37,070 bases of DNA from Spirochaetota bacterium (GTDB taxonomy: Bacteria > Spirochaetota > B62-G9 > DRHN01), in NCBI GenBank assembly GCA_030673105.1, contig DAOVJS010000005.1, positions 1-37,070 of the forward strand, in the 5' to 3' direction. Both the position numbers and the translations under genes were made by a program. Shown piece after piece: positions 8,736 through 18,383 of the stretch. Position 1 is the first letter of the stretch; the number at the start of each line of letters is the position of its first letter. A model generated the notes under the pieces. That model was not told the origin of the DNA. It made no database searches and saw only the letters and a list, made by a program, of their open reading frames with translations.

Positions 8736-10181
8736 TTAAAATATATGGAGATCAATTTTGAAAAGATTCCTGTAAAAAAATACAGGGAAAAGAATTAATA
8801 TAAGGATTGTAGCTCCAATAATAATATAGACAAGCTTGAGAGCGGTTTTATGGATTTCTCTTCGGTACCATTTATAACTGTAACCAATTTCATAGAGGCG
8901 GATTCCATAACTGAAATCGTAATGGATATAAAAGGAATTTGGGTCAGATAAATGAAAATACCGGAAACGGCGTTTCAGCTCCGGAGGTACCTGGCTGTCG
9001 ATTTCATTACCGGCGATAATACGGGCCTGTTCGCTGTTGAAATATTTATCTTTTTTAATGAGGGCATCTACAGTTTTAGACAACTCTTTATCTCTTTCTT
9101 TCTTATCACTATCTATAAAATCTGTGGCCTGAATGTCTTCCAGGCTGGACTTTTCAAGACCATAATTACTTGAGTAGGGGCCTCCCCGCTTTGGGCGGGA
9201 GGCAACATATACAATATTGAGAGGTAAATCTGAAGTTTCCTGAGAAATCAGCATCGATTTGATGCTTTCCACCTCAAGTACTCTCTGATTGTCAAAGGAT
9301 GTGTCCGCGAAAGAAAGGATGATGCTGCAGGCAATTCCCAGAATAACCATTATCGGCGCAAAAGAAAGGCCCACCAGTTTCCACCGGAAACTTGAAGGTT
9401 CGAATGTATTGTTGGTGTATACGATGAATATGGCAAATGTGGTTAGAAGGCCCACTGAGTTGAAAAAATATCCGTAAGTTTCCCGGCTGATAACTGTGGC
9501 TGACATTAAAAGATAAAGAAAAGAAATTGAAAACGTTGCTAAAGTGAGCAGCGCGAACGCGTGGTGACTCTTCGCTTTTTTACCCCTGGGACGAAACATT
9601 TTGACCAGGGAAATTAATAAACTGCCTGTTAAATACCTGATTGAGCAGGGCCTTTGAACCCATGTTGTAAGCGGTCCTGAATATTCTGAGGTCAGAATTG
9701 TTTTTCGAAGAAATATGACGATTATCCAGAAATATCCAAGACCGGTCACAATACTGACTCCGGAACCGTAAACAAAAGTAAAGTAATGAGCACTGAAATC
9801 ATAGGTCTTTTCCATCTCTGGGTATCTCCGGAAAATTGAGAAATAAACATACAGAGCAGCTGCTGAGAAAAGAATGGTAACTATTTTAGATTCAAGGGGA
9901 TGGAAATTTTCCTGAAACAGGTAGGCAAAAAGGATGTACGATACAATGCCAAATACTATCAAGTTGGATAATTGCCCGGTGTGTAAAACAATGATCGATA
10001 AGATTGAATACCTCAATATATATGACAAAGTAAGAAGTGAAAGGACGCCGAAGTACACGATCAGCATCCAGGTGGATAGTGATTTCTTTTTGATGCTTAA
10101 AAGAAAAATAGTAAGGACCCATACAAGAACCCCGGTTGGCAGCGAGCCAATGGCGAGATTGGAAATTCTTAACCATTCCAT
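8736..10181 (-). CDS. Multi-TM sensor-like membrane protein ending just after its last TM helix
   Basis: Seven or more hydrophobic segments, then an approximately 150-aa soluble loop and a final TM (LVYIIIGATILILILFPVFFYRNLFK) followed by IDLHIF*. AGGAGGTGTTGGA RBS precedes the ATG at 10181. Confidence 0.8.
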   Translation of the reverse strand: MEWLRISNLAIGSLPTGVLVWVLTIFLLSIKKKSLSTWMLIVYFGVLSLLTLSYILRYSILSIIVLHTGQLSNLIVFGIVSYILFAYLFQENFHPLESKIVTILFSAAALYVYFSIFRRYPEMEKTYDFSAHYFTFVYGSGVSIVTGLGYFWIIVIFLRKTILTSEYSGPLTTWVQRPCSIRYLTGSLLISLVKMFRPRGKKAKSHHAFALLTLATFSISFLYLLMSATVISRETYGYFFNSVGLLTTFAIFIVYTNNTFEPSSFRWKLVGLSFAPIMVILGIACSIILSFADTSFDNQRVLEVESIKSMLISQETSDLPLNIVYVASRPKRGGPYSSNYGLEKSSLEDIQATDFIDSDKKERDKELSKTVDALIKKDKYFNSEQARIIAGNEIDSQVPPELKRRFRYFHLSDPNSFYIHYDFSYGIRLYEIGYSYKWYRREIHKTALKLVYIIIGATILILILFPVFFYRNLFKIDLHIF

Positions 10182-10251
10182 TCCAACACCTCCTGCTTCA
10201 GGTAGATCAGGCAACCTCAATTATCAACTGTTTGAAATAAATAATTTGCAT

Positions 10252-10293
10252 ATTTAGTAATATTAGCTATAATGTTTACTAAATAATATTACT
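10252..10293. promoter_or_regulatory. AT-rich inverted repeats in the divergent intergenic region
   Basis: ATTTAGTAA (10252-10260) / TTACTAAAT (10276-10284) and AGTAATATTA (10256-10265) / TAATATTACT (10284-10293). Confidence 0.35.
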
Positions 10294-10399
10294 CTGAGTA
10301 TTTAATATCAAGGGTAAAGGAATAATCTCAAATGTTTCAAATACACCTGCCTGTTAAACATGTATAAACATAAAACTCCTACTCGATTTTGGTTGGAGT

Positions 10400-13300
10400 A
10401 TGAACATGGTTGAAATATCGGGCTATAAAATCATAAAAAAACTGTACGAAGACTCGAGAAGAGTCATATACCGCGGGATTAGAAAGCAGGGTGCTTCGAA
10501 ACCCTTCCCTGTTATTATTAAAACCCTAAAAAAAGAGTATCCTGATGCAAAAGATATAGCAGGGCTAAGACATGAATATGAGATCACAACAAACCTGGGG
10601 ATTAAAGGCGTAGTAAAGCCCCTTGAGTTTATAACGCAAAACAACAGCCCTGCCCTGATTCTTGAAGATTTTGGTGGTGAACCATTAACAGGTCTTATCA
10701 ATTCAGGGAAAATTGAGTTAGCGCAGTTTCTGAAGATAGCCATCCGGGTTTCGGAGATCCTTGGAGAGATTCATGCAAAAAGTATTATTCACAAAGACAT
10801 AAATCCCCGGAACATCCTCATCAATTCAGCCACAGAGCAGATAAAGCTCACTGATTTTGACATTTCCTCATTTTATCCGGAGGAACGACTTAGTATTTCC
10901 AGCCTGGAGGTGATTGAAGGGACTCTTGCATACATGTCGCCCGAGCAGACCGGACGCATGAACAGGGCCATTGATTACCGGAGTGACTTATATTCGCTTG
11001 GTATTGTGTTCTATGAAATGCTGACAGGTGGTCTTCCCTTTCAGGCAAAAGATACTATCGAGCTAGTCCATTCTCATATAGCTAAAAAACCGGTCCCGCC
11101 GCGCAAAGCGGATGGCAGGATTCCTGAGGCTGTATCTAGAATTATAATGAAGCTTTTAGCCAAAGCACCGGAAGAGAGGTATCAAAGCACATACGGGTTA
11201 AAAGTGGATTTAGAGCGGTGTCTGTCGGAACTGAGGTCCTTCGGCGGAATAGGTGATTTTGAACTGGGGAAAGACGACAGGTCTCCTGTATTCAAGGTTT
11301 CTCAGAGATTATACGGCCGTGAGACTGAGATATACGCTCTGGAGGAGACTTTCAATCTGGCGAGCGATGGAGAGAGGGTTCTTGTGTTGATAGCAGGTCA
11401 GGCAGGGATAGGTAAGACCTCGCTTGTGCGGGAGTTCCACAAGTCTATTGTCCGCAAAAAGGGGTTTTGTATTTCCGGAAAGTTCGGGAGGCTGCAGCGC
11501 AACATCCCCTATATCGGCTTAATCCAGGCTTTCAAAGAGCTTATCGATCAGATACTGCTGGAGAGTAAGGACAGTGTTGCGATATGGAAAGAGAAGATAT
11601 TAAAAACTGTGGGTCCCAATGGCCAGATTATCATTGATGTGATCCCGCAGGTGGAGCATATAATAGGACAGCAGAAACCTGCTCCAGAGCTTCCTTCCGC
11701 GGAATCCCATAACCGTTTTAATACTGTATTTCAAAACTTTGTGAGTGCATTTAGTGAAAAAGAACACCCTATGATTATTTTTCTTGATGACCTGCATTGG
11801 GCAGACCCTGCCAGTTTGCAGCTTTTACGAATATTAGTAAGCAGTCCTGACATAAGATACCTGCTATTAATGGGCGCTTACAGGGACATGGAATTGGATT
11901 CTTTTCATCCTATGCAGCATTTGCTGGATGAACTCAAGGAATCTGATAACAGGATGCTTATAGTTGATTTGAAACCTTTAAGCAAAGAGCATGTGGAGTA
12001 CATTATTACTGATACCATGAAGTGCAAAAGGGAAGAGTCCCGATCTCTTGCCCGTTTAGTATACGAAAAGACCAACGGCAATCCCTTTTTTGTGAATGAG
12101 TTTCTGAAAACACTCTATCAGAAAAACCATACTTATTTTGATTTTCATAATGGACGCTGGGTATGGGATCTGGATGAAATCCTGAAAGCAGGTATTGCGG
12201 ATAACATAGTCAGGCTGTTGGCAGATAAGATTCGAAGACTCTCGAAGACAGGGCAAAAGGTGCTGAAACTTGCCGCCTGTATCGGGGAACATTTCACATT
12301 GGGGAGGCTGGCAGAGGTAAATATGAAGTCTCCAGTTGAGACTTTAGGGGATTTACGTGAAAGTATAGTCGAAGGCCTTGTTTTGTCTTTAAGTGAAGAG
12401 TACAAATATATCCATTATGATAATGACGAAAACCGTTTAGAGGTTTCTAAAATTTCTTTTAAATTTCTTCATGACCGGGTCCAGCAGGCAGCCTATTCAC
12501 TCCTTTCCTTAAAACAGAAACAGCGTTTACATCTGAGAATTGGGAAACTTTCGTTAAAGGACACGGCGAAAGAGCGGATGGACGAGATGATATGTGAAAT
12601 TACGGACCATTTAAACAGAGGGCGTGCTCAAATAAAAGATCAGGAAGAGCGGCTCGAGCTTGCCGGTATGAACCTGACAGCAGGTAAAAAAGCCAGGACA
12701 TCCATAGCATATGAATCAGCTTTGAGATACATAACCGTGGGCATAGAACTGCTTTCAGAAGACAGCTGGCAGAATCACTATGAATTGATGCTTTCACTGC
12801 ACCTGGAGGGGGCTGAAGCGGCATTCCTGAGCAGCGATTTTTCACATGCTGAAGAACTGAATAGAACTGTATTAATGAAGGCAAGAACACTTTTAGACAG
12901 GGTAAAGGCATACGAACTAATAATACAGTCCCATATTGCGCAAAACAGGTTTCAAGAAGCGGTTGATACGGCCTCCGGGATATTGAACCGGTTAGGTGTA
13001 TTTTTACCAAGAAATCCCGGCAGATTACGTATTCTGCTCGGTTTTATAAGAACCAAAATAGTACTTCATGGAATAAGCACAGATGACCTTTACAAACTTC
13101 CTCAAATGACCGACCCGTATAAACTTGCCGCAATGCGCATATTAATGATCGTTTTTAACCCTTTTTATAGATCAATACGTGAAATGTTTCCCAGCATAGC
13201 ATTTAGAATGATCATTTTATCGGTTAAATACGGCAACTCATACATTTCCCCTTTCGCGTATACTCTGTACGGACTCTTTCTGGGGTTAATTGGAGAAATC

Positions 13301-16078
13301 AATCAAGGATACCAGTTTGGCAGTTTCGCGCTGGATCTGTTTAAAAAATGCTACACCCGGGAACTTACTGCAAAGATGTATAATGTATTTTTTGTCCTGA
13401 TTAAAAAATGGAAGGCTCATTTAAAAGAAGCATTGGACCCCCTCCTCGAAGCGTGTCAAAGAGGGATGGAAACAGGGGATTTAGAATGGGCAGCATATGC
13501 TATCCGTGGATATTGTTTGCAGCTGTTTTTTACCTGCAGAAATATGCAGAAAGTGAGTCTGGAAACTGAAAAATACAGTAAAATTTTGAAAAACATAAAA
13601 CAGGAAAAACCCCTTCATAATATTATGCTGATAAGACAGTCGGCGTTAAATTTAATCGGGCTTTCTGAAAACAGAACTTGCCTGACCGGTGTAAGTTTCA
13701 ATGAAGAGGAAATGCTTCCGGTTTTAATCGACGCAAACGACACTGATACAATTGCCGGTATAAGATTCCATAGGTGCATGCTCTGTTATCTGTTTGAAGA
13801 TTACCGGGAGGCCATTGAAAACTTTAAGGAAGTAGAAAAACATCATGAAACAAGAGGCCAATTCGGCTTCGTGCTTGAAATACAGTTCTTCTATTCTCTT
13901 CTCATCCTTGCTGTTTACCCTGAATTGAAGAAGGCTGAACAAAAGCACTATATAAAAGAAGTAGCATCCTATCAGAAAATGATGAGGAAGGGGGCAGAAA
14001 ACGCTCCAATGAATTATCTTCATAAATGGCAGCTGGTCGAAGCAGAGCGGGAACGGGTGCTTGGAAAAGACCAGAAAGCCATGGAATATTACGATCGGGC
14101 CATAAAAGGCGCGATAACAAACGAATATATCCAGGATGAGGCGCTGGCCAATGAGCTTGCTGCAAAGTTCTATCTTAAAAGTGAAAAGAAAAAGATAGCG
14201 GCGGCTTACATGAAGGAGGCCCACTTTTGTTATAGTAGATGGGGAGCGTACGCAAAGGCAAAAGATTTAGAGGAGAAATACGGGAAACTGCTTACCTCGA
14301 CCTATGAAACAGGTATAAAAGGGAAAGAGGCTGCAGCTCTTACCTATGACTCAAAAGGGATCAGATCAGAGGAGCTCGATCTTACTACAGTGTTAAAAGT
14401 ATCGCGGGTCATATCCGGGGAGATAGTACTGGAATTCCTGCTGGAAAAGATGATGAAGATAATCATTGAGGTTTCCGGTGCTGAGAGGGGGTTATTGTTA
14501 CTTGAGAAGAAGGAGAAGTACTTTATTGAGGCTGAAGGGGGTACTGACATTGAGGATGTTAGACTCCTGCAGAACGCCGAAGTCACAAAAAGCGGCAAGT
14601 TGTCCCTTGCCGTAGTCAACTATGTAATAAGAACAAAAAAGAATATTATCCTGAAAGAAGCCGGTGAGGAGGAGCTTTTTCAGAACGACCCTTATATAAT
14701 TCAAAACAGGCCTAAATCGCTTCTTTGCGCGCCTATAGTCCATCAGGGAAAGGTAAAAGGCATAATATACCTTGAGAACAACCTGACAGGCGGAGCATTT
14801 ACTGAAGAGAGGGTGGAGATAGTCAGACTGATAGCGTTTCAGGCAGCCACCTCTCTGGAAAATGCCAGGTTGTACCAATCACTTTTAGGCGACATAGAAA
14901 GGCGAAAGGAGGTGGAGGAGGAGCTGCGCAGGAGCGAGGAGATGGCCAGGTCGCTTCTTGATGCTTTGAAGGACTCGCTGGTGCTGATAGACACAGAGGG
15001 CACGGTTTTGAATATGAACAGGACGACTGCCAGGAGTCTCGGTATTAAGTCTGAGGAGGCAATTGGCCGCTGCCTGTGGGAAATGTTACCGAATGAAGTG
15101 GCCGAGCGCAGGAGAGGTTTTGTTAAAAGGGCTGTTCGCTCCGGCAGGGCCATACGTGTGGTTGATGAGCAGGATGGAAAGGTCAGCGATAATGTGATAT
15201 ATCCCGTTGTTGATTCAGAGGACAGGGTAACGAGGATTGCAATACTGGAGCGTGACATAACCGAGCAGAGGAAGGTTAAGCAGCAGGCAGAGATACAGCA
15301 GCAGCATCTTGTGAGGAGTGACAGGCTTGCAATGATGGGGGAGCTTGCCGCGGGGGTGGCTCATGAGATCAACAACCCCAATCACTCGATCATGCTGAAT
15401 ACAGCGCTTTTATTGAAAGCCTATCCTGATATACTGAGTGTTCTTGACAGGTATGATAAGGAGGAAGAGGGGTTTCGGATCGGGGGTCTGGAATATTCTG
15501 AGTTTCGAAACACCATAAAAGATACTGTTAAGCGGATTGAAGAGTGCGCGAAGAGGATCGGTGTAATAGTGAACGAGTTGAAGTCGTTTGCGAGGCTGGA
15601 GCCTGAGGACATTTCAGAGTTGGTTGATATAAATGTTACGGTGCAGTCTGCCATAGTGCTCGGGACACCATTCATCAAGAAATCCACTGATAATTTTACC
15701 GTACAGATTGAAGAGAACCTGCCAAAAGTGCGGGGCAGCGCGCAGAAGATAGAGCAGGTTCTGCTGAACCTTCTGCAGAACGCCTGCCAGTCGCTTCATG
15801 ATAAAAGCAGTGGTGTAAGTATCGGGGCTTACTATGACAGGGGGAGGCGCCTGGTCATGGTGGAAGTGAAGGATGAAGGGGAGGGGATGTCGGAGGAAGT
15901 CCTTTCAAGGATAAAGGAGCCTTTTTTCACGACCAAAAGAATGGCAGGCGGCACCGGGCTCGGACTTTCGATATCTTCGCGTATTGTCGAGGAGCACGGA
16001 GGCACTCTTCACTTTCAATCTGAGCCGGGGAAAGGGACGGTTGCAACTGTAAGTTTTCCTGAGGGGGAGTTAAAATGA
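10400..16078 (+). CDS. Hybrid Ser/Thr protein kinase - AAA ATPase - GAF - PAS - sensor histidine kinase (1892 aa)
   Basis: Kinase HKDINPRNILIN and EGTLAYMSPEQTGRMNRAIDYRSDLYSLG; ATPase GQAGIGKTSLV and IIFLDDLHWADPASLQLL; GAF RGLLLLEKKEKYFIEAEGG...APIVHQGKVKGIIYLEN; PAS SLLDALKDSLVLIDTEGTVLNMN; H-box ELAAGVAHEINNPNHSIMLN; N-box QVLLNLLQNACQSL; GTGLGLSIS. Confidence 0.95.
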   Translation: MNMVEISGYKIIKKLYEDSRRVIYRGIRKQGASKPFPVIIKTLKKEYPDAKDIAGLRHEYEITTNLGIKGVVKPLEFITQNNSPALILEDFGGEPLTGLINSGKIELAQFLKIAIRVSEILGEIHAKSIIHKDINPRNILINSATEQIKLTDFDISSFYPEERLSISSLEVIEGTLAYMSPEQTGRMNRAIDYRSDLYSLGIVFYEMLTGGLPFQAKDTIELVHSHIAKKPVPPRKADGRIPEAVSRIIMKLLAKAPEERYQSTYGLKVDLERCLSELRSFGGIGDFELGKDDRSPVFKVSQRLYGRETEIYALEETFNLASDGERVLVLIAGQAGIGKTSLVREFHKSIVRKKGFCISGKFGRLQRNIPYIGLIQAFKELIDQILLESKDSVAIWKEKILKTVGPNGQIIIDVIPQVEHIIGQQKPAPELPSAESHNRFNTVFQNFVSAFSEKEHPMIIFLDDLHWADPASLQLLRILVSSPDIRYLLLMGAYRDMELDSFHPMQHLLDELKESDNRMLIVDLKPLSKEHVEYIITDTMKCKREESRSLARLVYEKTNGNPFFVNEFLKTLYQKNHTYFDFHNGRWVWDLDEILKAGIADNIVRLLADKIRRLSKTGQKVLKLAACIGEHFTLGRLAEVNMKSPVETLGDLRESIVEGLVLSLSEEYKYIHYDNDENRLEVSKISFKFLHDRVQQAAYSLLSLKQKQRLHLRIGKLSLKDTAKERMDEMICEITDHLNRGRAQIKDQEERLELAGMNLTAGKKARTSIAYESALRYITVGIELLSEDSWQNHYELMLSLHLEGAEAAFLSSDFSHAEELNRTVLMKARTLLDRVKAYELIIQSHIAQNRFQEAVDTASGILNRLGVFLPRNPGRLRILLGFIRTKIVLHGISTDDLYKLPQMTDPYKLAAMRILMIVFNPFYRSIREMFPSIAFRMIILSVKYGNSYISPFAYTLYGLFLGLIGEINQGYQFGSFALDLFKKCYTRELTAKMYNVFFVLIKKWKAHLKEALDPLLEACQRGMETGDLEWAAYAIRGYCLQLFFTCRNMQKVSLETEKYSKILKNIKQEKPLHNIMLIRQSALNLIGLSENRTCLTGVSFNEEEMLPVLIDANDTDTIAGIRFHRCMLCYLFEDYREAIENFKEVEKHHETRGQFGFVLEIQFFYSLLILAVYPELKKAEQKHYIKEVASYQKMMRKGAENAPMNYLHKWQLVEAERERVLGKDQKAMEYYDRAIKGAITNEYIQDEALANELAAKFYLKSEKKKIAAAYMKEAHFCYSRWGAYAKAKDLEEKYGKLLTSTYETGIKGKEAAALTYDSKGIRSEELDLTTVLKVSRVISGEIVLEFLLEKMMKIIIEVSGAERGLLLLEKKEKYFIEAEGGTDIEDVRLLQNAEVTKSGKLSLAVVNYVIRTKKNIILKEAGEEELFQNDPYIIQNRPKSLLCAPIVHQGKVKGIIYLENNLTGGAFTEERVEIVRLIAFQAATSLENARLYQSLLGDIERRKEVEEELRRSEEMARSLLDALKDSLVLIDTEGTVLNMNRTTARSLGIKSEEAIGRCLWEMLPNEVAERRRGFVKRAVRSGRAIRVVDEQDGKVSDNVIYPVVDSEDRVTRIAILERDITEQRKVKQQAEIQQQHLVRSDRLAMMGELAAGVAHEINNPNHSIMLNTALLLKAYPDILSVLDRYDKEEEGFRIGGLEYSEFRNTIKDTVKRIEECAKRIGVIVNELKSFARLEPEDISELVDINVTVQSAIVLGTPFIKKSTDNFTVQIEENLPKVRGSAQKIEQVLLNLLQNACQSLHDKSSGVSIGAYYDRGRRLVMVEVKDEGEGMSEEVLSRIKEPFFTTKRMAGGTGLGLSISSRIVEEHGGTLHFQSEPGKGTVATVSFPEGELK

Positions 16079-17472
16079 GTTCAAAGCTATATCCGGATTA
16101 TCCGGTTTTGGTAGTTGATGATGAGGCGCATATTGTGGAGAGCCAGTTAAACGTGCTAAGGTCAAACGGAATCAACAACATCATAAGCACAACAGATAGC
16201 AGGGAGGTGATGGGGCTTCTTCACAGCAATGAGGTTGAGGTGGTTATATTGGATTTGAGAATGCCCTATATATCCGGAGAAGATATTTTGTCACAGATAA
16301 GGGACGACTTTCCGCATGTTCCGGTAATCATAATTACAGGTACTAATGAGATTGATATTGCTGTGAAATGCATGAGGGCTGGTGCGTTTGATTACATGGT
16401 GAAAGCTGTTGAGGAGAGCAGGCTTGTGAGCGGTGTCAGCAGGGCCATAGAGCTGAGGGAGCTTAAGAGGGAGTACTGGGACTTGAGGAAGAGGCTTTTG
16501 AGCGACAGGCTGAGCAACCCTGAAGCATTTTCGCGGATAATTACCCAGAACAGAAAGATGCAGTCGATATTTATGTTTGTGGAATCTATAGCGAAGACTG
16601 ATGAAACTGTTTTGATATCCGGGGAGACAGGAGTTGGAAAGGAGCTGATAGCCAGGATAATTCATGACCTGAGCAGGACGGAAATGCCATTTGTGGCTGT
16701 AAATGTGGCAGGGCTGGATGACACGATGTTTTCAGACAGCCTCTTTGGGCACAGGAAGGGTGCGTACACAGGGGCAGCTGACTCCAGAAAGGGGTTTTTA
16801 CAGCAGGCGTCAGGTGGGACGATTTTACTTGATGAGATTGGAGATCTGAGCCCCTCATCCCAGGTGAAGCTGATAAGGCTTCTTGAAACCGGTGAGTATT
16901 ATCCGCTGGGGTCTGATTTGACCATGAAGACTGATGCCAGAATAGTTGTTTCGACCAATAAGAATCTGAATGAGGCTGTTGGGTCGGGTGAGTTCCGAAA
17001 AGATCTGTATTACAGGCTGTCGGCTCATGAGATAAAGACCCCCCCCCTGCGGGAGAGGAAGAAGGATTTACCCCTGCTGGTGAGTCATTTTATGGAAGAA
17101 GCATCGAAAAAGCTGTCGAAGGAAAAGCTTGCGGTCCCTCCGGAGCTAATTCCGCTTCTTGAGATTTATGACTTCCCTGGAAACATCAGGGAGCTGAGGT
17201 CGATGATATTCGATGCGGTAAGTAAACAAACTGAAAAGATGTTGTCCCTGAAGTCGTTCAAGGAAGCTATGGGAAAAGATGTGCAGGTATTCTCGAAAAA
17301 ACAGACAGAAGAGCTTATTATTTTTAAAGATAGGCTTCCCACTATTGCTCAGGCCAGCGATATTCTTGTTGCTGAAGCTATGAAGAGGGCGAAAGGGATC
17401 AGATCCACTGCCGCGATCCTCCTTGGCATTTCTCCCCAGGCACTGGGAAAGAGACTTAAACGTAAAGGTTAG
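16075..17472 (+). CDS. Sigma54-type response regulator (receiver - AAA+ - HTH)
   Basis: VLVVDDEAHIVE, VVILDLRMPYISG, AAA+ GETGVGKELIARIIH, GAYTGA loop, GGTILLDEIGDL, C-terminal Fis-like HTH. 4-nt ATGA overlap with the upstream kinase. Confidence 0.95.
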   Translation: MSSKLYPDYPVLVVDDEAHIVESQLNVLRSNGINNIISTTDSREVMGLLHSNEVEVVILDLRMPYISGEDILSQIRDDFPHVPVIIITGTNEIDIAVKCMRAGAFDYMVKAVEESRLVSGVSRAIELRELKREYWDLRKRLLSDRLSNPEAFSRIITQNRKMQSIFMFVESIAKTDETVLISGETGVGKELIARIIHDLSRTEMPFVAVNVAGLDDTMFSDSLFGHRKGAYTGAADSRKGFLQQASGGTILLDEIGDLSPSSQVKLIRLLETGEYYPLGSDLTMKTDARIVVSTNKNLNEAVGSGEFRKDLYYRLSAHEIKTPPLRERKKDLPLLVSHFMEEASKKLSKEKLAVPPELIPLLEIYDFPGNIRELRSMIFDAVSKQTEKMLSLKSFKEAMGKDVQVFSKKQTEELIIFKDRLPTIAQASDILVAEAMKRAKGIRSTAAILLGISPQALGKRLKRKG

Positions 17473-18383
17473 TTTTTTTCATAGGTAAGCGCAAAATCAA
17501 AGTAAGTCTCACTCAGATGGAGTATTTCAGGCCTGTACTCGAAATGCACTGTATCGAAGTAGTACCACTTTCCGCCCCAGACGAAACCGTTCTCTTCAAA
17601 TGCCTGTATGACTTCATCGGGAGGATGCCATCTCCTGGATAATGGAATATTTTCCCAATCAGGGTATAATACTGAACTCCAGCGCCAGTATACATTCTTG
17701 CCGTTGTAACTTTTGGGAATAAGATCCAGTGCCAGACCGTAAGAGTGGTAGCTCAGATTGTCAGTGCCTGCAATTGTTTTCCTTTTCATTGAATATACTA
17801 TGTATATTTGGGAAATGAATTCCTGAACCTCTATTGATGATCCGGCACATTCCTGGATACGTGCCTCGACCTTTTTCAACGGTTCTACGCATATCCGGTG
17901 TATAAATACACGGCGTCCCAGGAAAGGAACCCACCTGCTCGAGGCCCTTATCACACCTTCTGTAGGTCCGATCAGAGCGTCCAGGAAATCGCTTGCCCGG
18001 TGTGCGGGAAACTCAACCGGAGAGGGGATCTCTTTTAAAGGGCCCGGCCTGTATTGATAAAAAATTGAATTAAAATCAGCGTGGTGTGCCAGATTATCTT
18101 TTGATAGCATTTTTCCATCTTTGTAATATATATCCTTCCCGCCGACTGTTAAGATTATCTCGTCGTCCACTATTTTAACTCTCTCAATAAGATCACCATA
18201 GGCCTTAAGCAGAGCGTATATCTCTGCTGTTTCTCTTCCGGATTTACTTCTTTTTCGCAGTACTGCGAAATCAGTGGGAAAAGCGTTCACTCCGGAAAGA
18301 AGGATTAAATATATGATCAGGTAAATCTTCAATAAGCCTGGTGTAAAATATCGAGTTCCAGGGTTTTTCCCTAAAATAATCAA
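17469..18383 (-). CDS. M15-family (VanY/D-Ala-D-Ala carboxypeptidase-like) peptidase
   Basis: SYHSYGLALDLIPKS ... WGGKWYYFDTVHFEYRPEI (HxxxxxxxD and DxxHFE zinc motifs); N-terminal hydrophobic segment. Confidence 0.8.
   Translation of the reverse strand: MIILGKNPGTRYFTPGLLKIYLIIYLILLSGVNAFPTDFAVLRKRSKSGRETAEIYALLKAYGDLIERVKIVDDEIILTVGGKDIYYKDGKMLSKDNLAHHADFNSIFYQYRPGPLKEIPSPVEFPAHRASDFLDALIGPTEGVIRASSRWVPFLGRRVFIHRICVEPLKKVEARIQECAGSSIEVQEFISQIYIVYSMKRKTIAGTDNLSYHSYGLALDLIPKSYNGKNVYWRWSSVLYPDWENIPLSRRWHPPDEVIQAFEENGFVWGGKWYYFDTVHFEYRPEILHLSETYFDFALTYEKN

Noticed and set aside
13724-14224. 166-aa minus-strand ORF within the hybrid kinase gene
   Set aside because: Antisense to a long, coherent multidomain ORF; no RBS or recognisable domain.
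16741-16790. GAYTGA instead of GAFTGA in the regulator as a loss-of-function sign
   Set aside because: Tyr at this position is a known natural variant of the sigma54-contacting loop; no reason to infer inactivity.
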